Source: Actinomadura kijaniata NBRC 14229 (GTDB taxonomy: Bacteria > Actinomycetota > Actinomycetes > Streptosporangiales > Streptosporangiaceae). Taken from it: DNA of 53,593 nucleotides. The notes under the pieces were generated by a model. The model was not told the origin of the DNA and did not search any database. It worked only from the letters and a program-made list of their open reading frames with translations. Every line of letters begins with the position of its first letter. Within the stretch, counting starts at the first letter, position 1. This document shows positions 15,482 through 23,857 of this stretch, piece by piece. The stretch covers positions 1 through 53,593 of the forward strand of contig NZ_BCQR01000075.1 of assembly GCF_001552175.1 (NCBI RefSeq), in the 5' to 3' direction. The position numbers and the translations under genes are program-made.

Positions 15482-16972
15482 ATGACGGCACCCGGGAACG
15501 TCGTGATCGTCGGCGCGGGACCGGCCGGGCTGCTGCTGGCCGGGGACCTGGCCGCCGCCGGCGTACCGGTCACGGTCCTGGAGCGGCGCGCGACCGGGTC
15601 CGACCTGACGCGGGCGTTCGCCGTGCACGCCCGCACCCTGGAGATCCTGGACGCCCGCGAGATGGCCGAGGAACTGCTGGCCACCGGGGAGAAGGTGCGG
15701 CAGGTACGGCTGTTCGGCGCCGCCCGGGTGAACCTGTCGCGGCTGCCGGGACGCTTCCCCTACCTGCTGGTGACCCCGCAGTACGAGACCGAACGGGTGC
15801 TGGAGAGCCGCGCGCTGGCGGCCGGGGCCGAGATCGTCCGGGGTGCCGAGGTGGTCGGACTGCGGCAGGACGAGACCGGCGTCGAGGTCGAGACACGCCT
15901 CGCCGACGGCACCGCCGACCGCCGCCGCGCCGACTACCTGGTCGGATGCGACGGGGTGCGCAGCAGGGTCCGGGAGGCGCTGGGGCTGCCGTTCCCGGGC
16001 CGGTCGGCGATCCGCTCGGTGATGCTGGCCGACGTCCGCCTGGACGACGAGCCCCGCGAGGTCCTCACGGTGGGGTCGTCGGGGGACGCCTTCGCGTTCC
16101 TGGCGCCGTTCGGCGACGGCTGGTACCGGGCGATCGCCTGGAACCGCGACCACCAGGTCCCCGACACCGACCCGGTCGACTTCGCCGAGCTCCGCGCCAC
16201 CGTCCGCCGCGCCCTGGGCACCGACCACGGCATGCGCGATCCGCGCTGGACCTCCCGCTTCCACAGCGACGAACGCCAGGTCCCGCGCTACAGCGTGGGC
16301 CGGGTGTTCCTGGCCGGGGACGCCGCCCACGTGCACTCGCCCGCCGGGGGCATGGGCATGAACACCGGGCTCCAGGACGCCGCCAACCTGGGCTGGAAGC
16401 TGGCCGCGGTCCTGCGCGGCCACACCGGGCCCGGCCTGCTGGACACCTACCACGCCGAACGCCATCCGGTCGGCCGGGCCGTCCTGCGCACCAGCGGCGG
16501 CCTGGTCAGGGCGGCGATGCTGGGTCCGCGTCCGCTCCGCGCCGCCCGCACGGCCGCGGCGGCCCTGGCGACGCGCGTCCCGCCCGTCGCGCGCCGCGCG
16601 GCCGAGACGGTCTCCGGCATCGGCGTCGCCTACCCGCCCCCGCGCGGCGCGCACCCCCTCACGGGCCGCCGGGCCCCCGACATCCCCCTCATGGGCGAGC
16701 CGTCCCGCCTGCACGAGGCGCTGCGCGGCGGCCGGTTCGTGCTGGTCGTGGCGGCGAACGACCCGGCGGTGACCTACCTGGCCACCAAGCGCTGGGCCGA
16801 CCGGGTCCACTGCGCGTCGGCGGACGGCGCGACGCGCACCTCGGCGCTGGTCCGCCCCGACGGCCACATCGCCTGGGCCACCGACGAGACGGCCCCCGAC
16901 CGCCGCGCCACCCAGATCAGGGACGCCCTGACGATGTGGTGCGGCCCCCCGGCCGCCCACGTCCACCACTGA
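15482..16972 (+). CDS. FAD-dependent aromatic hydroxylase (polyketide hydroxylase-like)
   Basis: 496 residues from ATG 15482 with GGGAG upstream. Motifs: GAGPAG in VIVGAGPAGLLLAGDLAAAG, DG motif LVGCDGVRSRVREALG near residue 155, GD motif VFLAGDAAHVHSPAGGMGMN near residue 280, and a C-terminal thioredoxin-like region (VLVVAANDPAVTYLATK, LVRPDGHIAW). This is the class A flavin monooxygenase group that includes hydroxylases of aromatic polyketides and rifampicin monooxygenase. No polyketide synthase lies nearby, so it may act in catabolism or detoxification. A long terminator hairpin follows. Confidence 0.87.
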   Translation: MTAPGNVVIVGAGPAGLLLAGDLAAAGVPVTVLERRATGSDLTRAFAVHARTLEILDAREMAEELLATGEKVRQVRLFGAARVNLSRLPGRFPYLLVTPQYETERVLESRALAAGAEIVRGAEVVGLRQDETGVEVETRLADGTADRRRADYLVGCDGVRSRVREALGLPFPGRSAIRSVMLADVRLDDEPREVLTVGSSGDAFAFLAPFGDGWYRAIAWNRDHQVPDTDPVDFAELRATVRRALGTDHGMRDPRWTSRFHSDERQVPRYSVGRVFLAGDAAHVHSPAGGMGMNTGLQDAANLGWKLAAVLRGHTGPGLLDTYHAERHPVGRAVLRTSGGLVRAAMLGPRPLRAARTAAAALATRVPPVARRAAETVSGIGVAYPPPRGAHPLTGRRAPDIPLMGEPSRLHEALRGGRFVLVVAANDPAVTYLATKRWADRVHCASADGATRTSALVRPDGHIAWATDETAPDRRATQIRDALTMWCGPPAAHVHH

Positions 16973-17016
16973 GTTCCCGCTCGTTCCGGGCGGGATGCCG
17001 CCGAGCGGACAGGACG

Positions 17017-17065
17017 GCGCGGTCCGGGTCGCGACGCCTCGTGGGCGTCGCGACCCGGACCGCGC
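17017..17065. terminator. Long perfect hairpin terminator
   Basis: 22-bp perfect arms (17017-17038 and 17044-17065) around a 5-nt TCGTG loop. It lies between the convergent FAD monooxygenase and DUF2795 genes and would work in both directions. No U-tract. Confidence 0.8.
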
Positions 17066-17172
17066 TGCGAAGCGTCGGGCGAGGGCGCCGGGGAGGGACG
17101 GAACGGTCCGCCGGTCATCCTCCCGCGGCATGATCGATGGCGCCCCCGCCGCGCCCTCGGGTTCCCCGCCGG

Positions 17173-17598
17173 TCAGAAGCGGCGGGACTCCCGGCCGTAC
17201 CCCAGTTCCTCGGCCACGTCGGCGAGGTTCTCGTACTCGCGGTCGGGAAGGTTCTCCAGCGCCGCCACCGCCCCGTCCGGAGCGCCCGGACGGTCCAGGT
17301 GGGCCACCAGGTCCTTCGGGGTCGCGGGCCAGCGGACCCCCGTCAGCAGCCGGGCCAGGGCGCTGCGCTCCTCCACGTCCTCGGCGCTCATGCCGGGCGG
17401 CGCGCCCTCCTGCCGGGAGGTCGTCAGGGTCGTGGGATCCTCGGGGGCCGTCGGGTCCCAGGAGGTGTCGGTGGAGACCGGTTCGGTCTCCCTCCACTCC
17501 TCGGCGTGGGTGGAGTGGCCGCCGCGGACCATGCCCTGGGTCTCATGTCCCATCTGCTCGTCGACGCGCGGGCTGTGCTTGTTGTTCTTGTCGGTCAT
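17173..17598 (-). CDS. DUF2795 domain protein, hydrophilic N-terminus
   Basis: 141 residues from ATG 17598, preceded by GGAGGG 6 nt upstream; an extension to 17640 lacks a ribosome site. Residues 1-80 are polar and probably disordered (MTDKNNKHSPRVDEQ, GGHSTHAEEWRETEPV). Residues 85-138 match DUF2795: ALARLLTGVRWPATPKDLVA, DGAVAALENLPDREYENLADV. The function of DUF2795 is unknown; such proteins are common in actinomycetes. A GTTT-N15-GGGAAC sequence upstream resembles a stress-sigma promoter. Confidence 0.75.
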   Translation of the reverse strand: MTDKNNKHSPRVDEQMGHETQGMVRGGHSTHAEEWRETEPVSTDTSWDPTAPEDPTTLTTSRQEGAPPGMSAEDVEERSALARLLTGVRWPATPKDLVAHLDRPGAPDGAVAALENLPDREYENLADVAEELGYGRESRRF

Positions 17599-17624
17599 GT
17601 CTTTCCCTCCCTGTGGAGGGAAGT

Positions 17625-17649
17625 CGTTCCCACGCGGCACGCGCTAAAC
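17625..17649 (-). promoter_or_regulatory. Possible SigB/SigF-type promoter of the DUF2795 gene
   Basis: Reading the reverse strand, GTTT (17649-17646), 15 nt, then GGGAAC (17630-17625). Actinobacterial SigB/SigF promoters are close to GTTT-N14-16-GGGTA. The -10 has one mismatch, so this is a weak call. Confidence 0.3.
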
Positions 17650-17699
17650 GGGGTGGCCGGACTTTACGATCACTTGTGACGACGAGGACGGGAGGCGGC

Positions 17700-19139
17700 A
17701 TGGCGGGGCACATGACACCGGAGGAGTTCCGCCGGTACGGCAGGCAGGTCGTCGACTGGATCGCCGACTACCACGAGCGGATCGAGTCGATGCCGGTGTT
17801 GTCGCAGGTCAAGCCGGGTGATGTCCAGGACGCGCTGCCCGCTCGCCCGCCGGAGCGGGGAGAGGGCTTCGAAGGCGTGCTGGCCGATCTGGAACGGATC
17901 GTCCTGCCGGGCGTCACGCACTGGCAGCACCCCTCGTTCTTCGCCTACTTCCCCTCCAACACCAGCGGCCCCGCGATCCTGGGCGACCTGCTGTCGTCCG
18001 GGCTCGGCGTGCAGGGGATGCTGTGGGCCACCAGCCCCGCGTGCACCGAGATGGAGACGCGCGTGGCCGACTGGATGGTGGACCTGCTGGGGCTTCCCGC
18101 CGCGTTCCGGGGCAACGGCGTCATCCAGGACTCGGCGTCCAGCGCGTGCCTGGTGGCGCTGCTGGCGGCGGTGCAGCGGACGGGCGGGTCGGCGGCGCGC
18201 GACGGGATCGACCGGCGCCACACCCTCTACGTCAGCTCGCAGACGCACTCGTCGCTGGAGAAGGCCGCCCGGATCACCGGCATCGGCTCGGCCAACGTCC
18301 GGGTCGTGGACGTCGATCTCGGCACCCTGGCGATGGACCCCGCGCACCTGGACGCGCTGCTGGCCGAGGACGCCGCGGCCGGGGCCGTGCCCGTCATGGT
18401 CTGCGCCACCGTGGGGACCACCTCCACCACCGCCGTCGACCCGGTCCCCGCGATCGGCGAGGTCTGCCGCAGGCACGGGGTGTGGCTGCACGTGGACGCC
18501 GCCTACGCGGGCGTCGCGGCCGTGTGCCCGGAGTTCCGGTGGATCAACGACGGGCTCGCCGAGCACGCCGACTCCTACTCCACCAACCCGCACAAGTGGC
18601 TGCTCACCAACTTCGACTGCACCCTGCTGTGGCTCGCCGACCGCGCGCCGATGATCGAGGCGCTGTCGATCCTGCCCGAGTACCTGCGCAACCAGGCCAC
18701 CACCTCCGGCGACGTCATCGACTACCGCGACTGGCAGATCCCGCTGGGGCGCCGGTTCCGCGCGCTGAAGCTGTGGTCGGTGATCCGCTGGTACGGGGCC
18801 GAGGGGTTGCGCGCGCACATCCGCGCCGGGGCGCGGCTCGCCGACGCGCTGGCCTCCTGGATCGCCGCCGACCCCGCGTTCGAGGTCCGCGACCACCACC
18901 CGTTCGGCCTGGTGTGCTTCCGGCCCCGCTGGGCCGGCCTCGCCCACGACGAGGCCGACGCCGCCACGCTCGCCCTGATGGAACGCCTCAACGCCTCCGG
19001 CGACCTCTACCTCACCCACACCAGGGTCGGCGGCCGGGCCCTGCTGCGCCTGGCCGTCGGCGGGCCCGCCACCGAGGAACGGCACGTCCGCGCCGCCTGG
19101 GACCGCATCCGCGAGGAGGCCGCGCGCCCCGCCGTCTGA
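17700..19139 (+). CDS. Pyridoxal-phosphate-dependent aromatic amino acid decarboxylase
   Basis: 479 residues from ATG 17700, which follows GGAGG; a second ATG at 17712 is possible. Group II decarboxylase motifs are complete: THWQHPSFFAYFPSNTS at the substrate site, GNGVIQDSASSACLVALLAA, the cofactor Asp-Ala in LHVDAAYAGVAAVCPEFR, and the Schiff-base Lys in STNPHKWLLTNFDCT near residue 303. The enzyme converts an L-amino acid such as Tyr, Trp, Phe or DOPA to the amine plus CO2, most likely as a cytosolic homodimer. Substrate choice cannot be read with confidence. It is convergent with the P450 gene, 20 bp away. Confidence 0.9.
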   Translation: MAGHMTPEEFRRYGRQVVDWIADYHERIESMPVLSQVKPGDVQDALPARPPERGEGFEGVLADLERIVLPGVTHWQHPSFFAYFPSNTSGPAILGDLLSSGLGVQGMLWATSPACTEMETRVADWMVDLLGLPAAFRGNGVIQDSASSACLVALLAAVQRTGGSAARDGIDRRHTLYVSSQTHSSLEKAARITGIGSANVRVVDVDLGTLAMDPAHLDALLAEDAAAGAVPVMVCATVGTTSTTAVDPVPAIGEVCRRHGVWLHVDAAYAGVAAVCPEFRWINDGLAEHADSYSTNPHKWLLTNFDCTLLWLADRAPMIEALSILPEYLRNQATTSGDVIDYRDWQIPLGRRFRALKLWSVIRWYGAEGLRAHIRAGARLADALASWIAADPAFEVRDHHPFGLVCFRPRWAGLAHDEADAATLALMERLNASGDLYLTHTRVGGRALLRLAVGGPATEERHVRAAWDRIREEAARPAV

Positions 19140-19159
19140 GGCGCCGTCCGAGGCGCCGC

Positions 19160-20548
19160 CTAGCGCACCAGCCGCAGCGCGCGCAGCACCCGGCGGGCCA
19201 GGGACGCCTCCTGCGCCGCGGTCTCCGGCGAGACCGCGGCGGCCGCGGCCGGTCCGGGACGCACCGGCGGCGGCACCGCCGACAGCTCGTAGTGCACCGG
19301 CAGCGCCCGCAGCCCCCGCATCAGGGGAGAGGTCCGCCACGGCAGGTGTTCGGGCGGCACGGCCAGCCGCAGCGTGGCGAACCGCTCGAACAGCCGCTCC
19401 ACCGCGATCACCGTGATCGTGGTGGCCAGGTCGCGGCCCATGCAGCCGTGCGGCCCGGCGCTCCACGCCAGGTGGGCGCGCGACGACCGGACCGCGTCGG
19501 CGGAGTGGCCCGCGGTGAACACCGGGTCGGTGTGCGCGCCCGCGATCGACAGGATCACCGGGTCCCCGGCCGCGACCAGGTAGCGGCCGAGCCGCACGTC
19601 CGCCCGGGCCCAGCGCAGCGTCGTGTTCGACATCGGCGGGGAGGAGATCGCCGCCCGGTTGACCGCCTCCTGGATCATGCCGCCCGCCAGCCCGGCGCGG
19701 GCGCCGGTGTCGCCCTTCAGCACCTCGGCGACGGTGTTGGCGATGAGCGTGGCGGTGTGGTCGCCGACCAGCGCGACCAGCAGCATCATCTGGCGGGCCA
19801 TCTCCTCCACCGTCATGTCCGGCTGGGCGGCCAGCATGTAGGAGGGCAGGTCCTCGCCGGGCGTGGCCCGCTTGGCGGCGGAGCTCTCGGTGAGCGCGCC
19901 GACCAGCCGCGCGAGCGCCGCGGGGGCCTCCGGCCCGGCGTCCAGCATCCTCCACATGTCGAGCACCAGCTCCTCGCCGTGGTCGGAGCCGAACCCGAAC
20001 AGCCGGTTGAGCGCCATCAGCGGCAGCGGACGGCTGTACCGCGCGACCAGGTCGGTCTGCCCGGCCGCCGGGCCGCCCTCGGTCATCGCGGTGATCAGGT
20101 CGTCGGCGTAGCGGTGCACGGCCGCCTCCAGGGCGCGGGCCTGCGGCCGCGTGCGGTCCTGGAACGGCTGCAGCGCCGCGCTCCAGGCGCCGCGCAGCCG
20201 CGTCAGGTCGGCGCCGTCGCGGTACACCACGCTCCCGCCCCGGGAGACGCTCATCAGCGGCCACTCCTCGGGCACCCGGCCCTCGGCGTAGGCCCGCCAG
20301 GACTCGATCCGCTTGCTCCAGATCCCGCGCTGGTCCCGCATCACCTCCAGGACCTGCGGATAGCCGATGACCAGCCAGGCCGGGACGCCGAGCGCGTCCA
20401 CCGGGACGACCGGGCCGTACCGCGACCGCAGCCGTTCGTAGGTCTGCGCCGGATCGGCGGACTCGTCGATCAGCAGCGGTTCGAGGGCGAGCTGCTCCAG
20501 CGGGGGGTGGTGCGGCGACTGGTCGGCCGACATGGGCTGCGCGTCCAT
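19160..20548 (-). CDS. Cytochrome P450 lacking the ExxR motif (CYP157-like)
   Basis: 462 residues from ATG 20548 (alternative ATG 20533). The heme loop is WSAGPHGCMGRDLA with the ligand Cys near residue 369; the usual Phe is Trp. The I-helix reads MLLVALVGDHTATLIAN, with the acid-Thr pair shifted. The K-helix reads IQEAVNRAAISSPP, so the near-invariant E-x-x-R is E-A-V-N-R and has Asn where Arg is expected. CYP157 enzymes of Streptomyces also lack ExxR. The last 35 residues are an Ala/Pro-rich extension. No ferredoxin or reductase is adjacent, so electron partners are elsewhere. TAAAGT ends 8 nt before the ATG and there is no ribosome site, suggesting a leaderless transcript. Confidence 0.85.
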   Translation of the reverse strand: MDAQPMSADQSPHHPPLEQLALEPLLIDESADPAQTYERLRSRYGPVVPVDALGVPAWLVIGYPQVLEVMRDQRGIWSKRIESWRAYAEGRVPEEWPLMSVSRGGSVVYRDGADLTRLRGAWSAALQPFQDRTRPQARALEAAVHRYADDLITAMTEGGPAAGQTDLVARYSRPLPLMALNRLFGFGSDHGEELVLDMWRMLDAGPEAPAALARLVGALTESSAAKRATPGEDLPSYMLAAQPDMTVEEMARQMMLLVALVGDHTATLIANTVAEVLKGDTGARAGLAGGMIQEAVNRAAISSPPMSNTTLRWARADVRLGRYLVAAGDPVILSIAGAHTDPVFTAGHSADAVRSSRAHLAWSAGPHGCMGRDLATTITVIAVERLFERFATLRLAVPPEHLPWRTSPLMRGLRALPVHYELSAVPPPVRPGPAAAAAVSPETAAQEASLARRVLRALRLVR

Positions 20549-20690
20549 GATCGATGACTTTAGGGGATACGATGCGTTACTGTCCGGTTTCATCGCCGTT
20601 TCCGTCGCGGTGATCTCGGGTGCCCCGGATCGTGTCGCGCGGTCGGACGTGCGAGGCTGGGGACAGCACCACCGAGAGCTGGAGGACCGC

Positions 20691-20882
20691 ATGGCCGACT
20701 CGCCAGAAGCACACGAGGGCTCCGAGGAAGACGTGAAGCGCAAGTTCCGGGAGGCGTTGGAGCGCAAGCGCGACGCCACGTCGGAGAAGCACGGCGAGGG
20801 AGCGGGCCGGAACGGCTCGAAGGTGCGCGGAGCGCACTCCCGCGCCGACCACCAGCGCCAGTTCCGCCGCAAGAGCGGCTGA
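20691..20882 (+). CDS. DUF5302 domain-containing small protein
   Basis: 63 residues from ATG 20691 with GGAGGA 4-5 nt upstream. The sequence is highly charged: MADSPEAHEGSEEDVKRKFR then EALERKRDATSEKHGEG and a basic C-terminus QRQFRRKSG. This matches DUF5302, short actinomycete proteins of unknown function that are predicted to be helical and basic. No membrane segment or signal. The gene is followed by a very long palindrome. Confidence 0.75.
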   Translation: MADSPEAHEGSEEDVKRKFREALERKRDATSEKHGEGAGRNGSKVRGAHSRADHQRQFRRKSG

Positions 20883-20893
20883 CCGTCGGGGAA

Positions 20894-20935
20894 CGACGCG
20901 GGCGTCGCCGGAACGTTCCGGCGACGCCCGCGTCG
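20894..20935. terminator. 42-bp perfect palindrome terminator
   Basis: A perfect palindrome with 21-bp arms and no obligatory loop (centre AACGTT). It lies between the convergent DUF5302 and pyridoxamine-oxidase-like genes. It should act as a bidirectional terminator and could extrude as a cruciform. No U-tract. Confidence 0.75.
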
Positions 20936-20949
20936 CGTCCGGCCCCCGG

Positions 20950-21585
20950 TCAGCCCTTGTAGAGCTTCTCGGCGTAGGTGGCCCCGTAGTAGCGCTCCAG
21001 CTCCTCCAGGCTCATGGGGTCCTGCTGGATCTCCTTGATGAGGCGGGCGTGCGAGGGCAGGGTGTCGCCGGTCCAGGACTCCGGCTTCCACAGCCCCGAC
21101 CGCAGGAACGCCTTGCCGCAGTGGAAGAAGATCTCGTCGATCTCCACCACCATCGCCATCAGCGGCCGGTGCCCCTCGACGACCATCCGGTCGAAGAACG
21201 GGGCCTCGCGCACCAGCCGGGCGCGGCCGTTGATGCGCAGCGTCTCGTTGCGGCCCGGGATCAGGTAGACCAGCCCGACGTGCGGGTTGGTGAGGATGTT
21301 GTGGAACCCGTCGGCCCGCCGGTTGCCGGGCCGTTCGGGGATCGCGATCGTGGTGTCGTCCAGCACCAGCGTGAACCCGGCCGGGTCGCCCTTGGGGGAC
21401 ACGTCGCAGTCGCCGTCGGCGTCGCTGGTGGCCACCAGGCAGAACGGTGAGGCGGCGAGCCACTCGCGGTCCCGCGCGTGCAGCCGGGGGCGCTCCTTCT
21501 GCGCCGCTCTCGGCATCACCTCGCCCAGCAGCTCCCGCAGCTCCTCCGCGTCCTTGATCTCCACGAACTCCGGGGCCCGCGTCAT
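20950..21585 (-). CDS. Pyridoxamine 5'-phosphate oxidase-family flavin protein
   Basis: 211 residues from ATG 21585, with GGAAGGA upstream. Split-barrel signatures: REWLAASPFCLVATSDADGD, CDVSPKGDPAGFTLVLDDTT, and the cofactor region IPERPGNRRADGFHNILTNP, then VGLVYLIPGRNETLRINGRA. The C-terminus MAMVVEIDEIFFHCGKAF and FRSGLWKPESW-like ending are typical of the MSMEG_1061-type subgroup. These bind FMN or F420 and reduce or detoxify small molecules. The real substrate is unknown. It is convergent with DUF5302 and divergent from the frameshifted gene that follows. Confidence 0.82.
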   Translation of the reverse strand: MTRAPEFVEIKDAEELRELLGEVMPRAAQKERPRLHARDREWLAASPFCLVATSDADGDCDVSPKGDPAGFTLVLDDTTIAIPERPGNRRADGFHNILTNPHVGLVYLIPGRNETLRINGRARLVREAPFFDRMVVEGHRPLMAMVVEIDEIFFHCGKAFLRSGLWKPESWTGDTLPSHARLIKEIQQDPMSLEELERYYGATYAEKLYKG

Positions 21586-21669
21586 CACGTTCCTTCCGCC
21601 TGGGGGTGGGACCCTCACCCTACGGCGCGGCTTTTCGGGCGTTCCGCCCGGCCTGGCAGGATGCCGATC

Positions 21670-22364
21670 ATGGAGTACGCCGAGGTGCCCGACGGGGAGG
21701 GGCTGATCGCGGTCGTCGGCCGGGCCGACGCGAGCGCGCTGCTGCTGGCCGGGGACCCCGCCGCCGTGGCGGGCGGGGTCGGCGGCAGCACCGAGACGGT
21801 CGCGGCCCGCGCCCGCGACCCGCGCACGGCTGTCTCGGAGGTCAAGGCGCTCGGGGAGTGGCTGGCGGCCCCCGGCCCGGACACCACCGGCCTCGCCGAC
21901 CGGCTGCGCCCCCTCCTGCGGCTGCTGCGGCCCGGCCGGTACGCGCTGGAGACGCGCCGGTTCGGGTCCCGCGGCCTCTTCGTGGTGGAGGGGGAGTTCC
22001 ACTGGTGGCCGGGGTTCGACGACGACCCCCTGCTGACGCTCGTCCCCACCGACGCGCGGCCGCCCCGCGACTGGGGGCCGTCGACCGCTACCGGCAGCGG
22101 CTGCGGACCGACGAGCCCGCGCTGGTGGCGCTGCTGCCCGAGCCGCGCTCCGAGACCGGCTACCTGATCGACGGCCACCACAAGCTCGCCGCCTACCTGC
22201 GCGAGGGACCGCGGCCCCCGGTCATCTGCCTGGCGCCCGACCCGCCGCTGCGACCGCTGCGGGAGGACGTCGAGGGCCTGGTGGGCCACTTCGCCGAGAT
22301 CCACCCCCAGGCGGCCGAGGCCGCGCGGGAGGTGCGCTGGTACGCCTCCCACTGGGAGGCGTGA
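21670..22364 (+). pseudogene. Conserved hypothetical gene interrupted by a one-base frameshift
   Basis: Coding sense is clear in one frame from ATG 21670 (MEYAEVPDGEGLIAVVG) to about 22076 and then in the frame one base earlier from about 22077 to the stop at 22364 (AVDRYRQRLRTDEPALVAL). The switch falls on a run of five G at 22073-22077; one extra G restores a single protein of about 232 residues (W-G-A-V-D across the join). Part 1 contains FVVEGEFHWWPGFDDDP; part 2 contains TGYLIDGHHKLAAYLREG, reminiscent of the DGHHR motif of ParB/sulfiredoxin-like proteins, but I do not assign a function. A sequencing error in the homopolymer is as likely as a real mutation. Confidence 0.7.
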
Positions 22365-22386
22365 GGCCCCGGACCCGGCTGCCGGG

Positions 22387-23154
22387 TCAGAAGTGGGTGC
22401 CGCCGTCGACGCGGATCTCGGTGCCGGTGACGAAAGCGCCATCGTCGGAGGCCAGCGCCGCGACCACGCCCGCGACCGTCTCCGGAGGGGCGAAACCGCC
22501 CTGGTTGAGCGCCGGGACCAGCTTCGCGAACAGGCTCATGTCGGCGTCCCCGGGCAGGCCCGGACCGCGGCCGTCGGTCATGTCGCTGCTGATCGAGCCG
22601 GGCGCGACCGCCACCGCGCGCAGGCCCCGCCCGGCGTACTCGGCGGCCAGCACGTGCGTGAACGACTGGATGCCGCCCTTGGACGCGGCGTAGGCGGCCA
22701 TGTAGGGGTGGGCGAACGAGGCCGAGGTGGAGCTGAAGTTCACCACCACGCCGCGGCCGGACTCCAGCAGCGCGGGCAGCGCCTCGCGGGTCATCAGGAA
22801 GGTGCCGGTCAGGTTGACCGCCAGGACCCGGTTCCAGAACTCCAGGGTGGTCTGGTGGGTGTGCGCCGAGCGCAGGATGCCCGCCGCGTTCACCAGCACG
22901 TCCAGGCCGCCGAGCGTCTCCACCGCCGCCGCGACCCCGGCGCGCACGGCCGCCTCGTCGGAGATGTCCACCACCGAGGTGGTGAGGCGGTCGGCGTGCG
23001 CCCCGGCCCGTTCGGCGGTGGCCGCCAGGCCCTCGGCGTTGACGTCGAACGCGACGACCCGGCCGCCCTCCTCCAGGATGCGCAGCGCGGTGGCGCGGCC
23101 GATGCCCGACCCGCCGCCGGTGACCAGGACGCGACGTCCCTCGAAACGGTTCAT
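22387..23154 (-). CDS. Short-chain dehydrogenase/reductase (SDR)
   Basis: 255 residues, ATG 23154 with GGAGGAA upstream. Classical SDR motifs: TGGGSGIG at residues 12-19, the Asp-containing VVAFDVNAEG after beta-2 (NAD preference), NAAG near 90, the catalytic Ser in NFSSTSASFAHP and YxxxK in YMAAYAASKGG near residues 150-160. It ends in FVTGTEIRVDGGTHF, typical of FabG-like and gluconate/alcohol dehydrogenases. The enzyme oxidises or reduces a hydroxyl/keto group with NAD(H). Its gene is divergent from a TetR gene, with an inverted repeat between them. Confidence 0.88.
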   Translation of the reverse strand: MNRFEGRRVLVTGGGSGIGRATALRILEEGGRVVAFDVNAEGLAATAERAGAHADRLTTSVVDISDEAAVRAGVAAAVETLGGLDVLVNAAGILRSAHTHQTTLEFWNRVLAVNLTGTFLMTREALPALLESGRGVVVNFSSTSASFAHPYMAAYAASKGGIQSFTHVLAAEYAGRGLRAVAVAPGSISSDMTDGRGPGLPGDADMSLFAKLVPALNQGGFAPPETVAGVVAALASDDGAFVTGTEIRVDGGTHF

Positions 23155-23185
23155 GGTGGTTCCTCCGATCGCTGTGGCGTCATGC

Positions 23186-23227
23186 TATGCCTACATGGCA
23201 TAACGTGCCACACCGGCTTCTTATGCC
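23186..23227. promoter_or_regulatory. TetR operator between SDR and TetR genes
   Basis: Perfect dyad TATGCC-N5-GGCATA at 23186-23202 and a further half-site TATGCC at 23222-23227, which abuts the TetR -10 TAGAAT (23228-23233). Binding would block both promoters. The dyad is seen, the regulator is inferred. Confidence 0.65.
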
Positions 23228-23239
23228 TAGAATCGTGGG

Positions 23240-23857
23240 GTGACCGAGGAGCCCCGCAGCACGCTCACCGAACGCCGCAAGGCCGCCACCCAGACGGAGA
23301 TCGCCCGCGCGGCGGCCGAGCTGTTCACCGAGCACGGGGCCGACGGCGTCACCGCCGAGCAGATCGCCCGCCGGGCCGGGGTCGCGCTGCGGACCTTCTA
23401 CCGGTACTTCCCGACCAAGGAGGAGGCGGTCGCGCCGCTGCTGTCGGTGGGCGCGCTGCGCTGGCGGGACCTGCTGGCCGGCTCCCCGCCGGGGATGCCG
23501 CCGCGGGAGGCGCTGGAGCGGGCCGCCGGGCTGGTGCTGGCCGAACCCGACCTGGCGACCCGGGAGCGCTACCGGTGGATGCGCGGCCTGCTGCGGGCCG
23601 CCGGGCACGACCCGGCGCTGCGCGCGGTGTGGCTGAAGGTCAACCAGGACTCCGAGGAACGCCTGGCCCCCGTGCTGGCCGGGCTGATGGACCGGGACCC
23701 GGGCTCGCTGGAGGTGCGGCTGGCGGCCGCCGCCGCGACCGCCGCGATCCGCGTCGCCCTGGAGGCGTGGGCGGCCGACGACACCCCCTCCGAAGGCCCC
23801 GGCTCCCCCGCCGACCTGGGCATCCGAGCCATACGAACCCTCACCGCCGCCCTGTGA
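23240..23857 (+). CDS. TetR-family transcriptional regulator
   Basis: 205 residues, GTG start placed exactly 6 nt after TAGAAT, so the mRNA is probably leaderless. HTH at residues 12-58: AATQTEIARAAAELFTEHGA, then ARRAGVALRTFYRYFPTKEEA. The C-terminal domain is Ala-rich (LAAAAATAAIRVALEAWAADD). It faces the SDR gene and most likely represses it together with itself. The ligand is unknown. Confidence 0.87.
   Translation: MTEEPRSTLTERRKAATQTEIARAAAELFTEHGADGVTAEQIARRAGVALRTFYRYFPTKEEAVAPLLSVGALRWRDLLAGSPPGMPPREALERAAGLVLAEPDLATRERYRWMRGLLRAAGHDPALRAVWLKVNQDSEERLAPVLAGLMDRDPGSLEVRLAAAAATAAIRVALEAWAADDTPSEGPGSPADLGIRAIRTLTAAL

Noticed and set aside
13622..20548. A natural-product cluster built from the acyl-CoA ligase, FAD hydroxylases, decarboxylase and P450
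   Set aside because: No polyketide synthase, NRPS, terpene synthase or RiPP precursor is seen, and the genes are separated by terminators and point in different directions.
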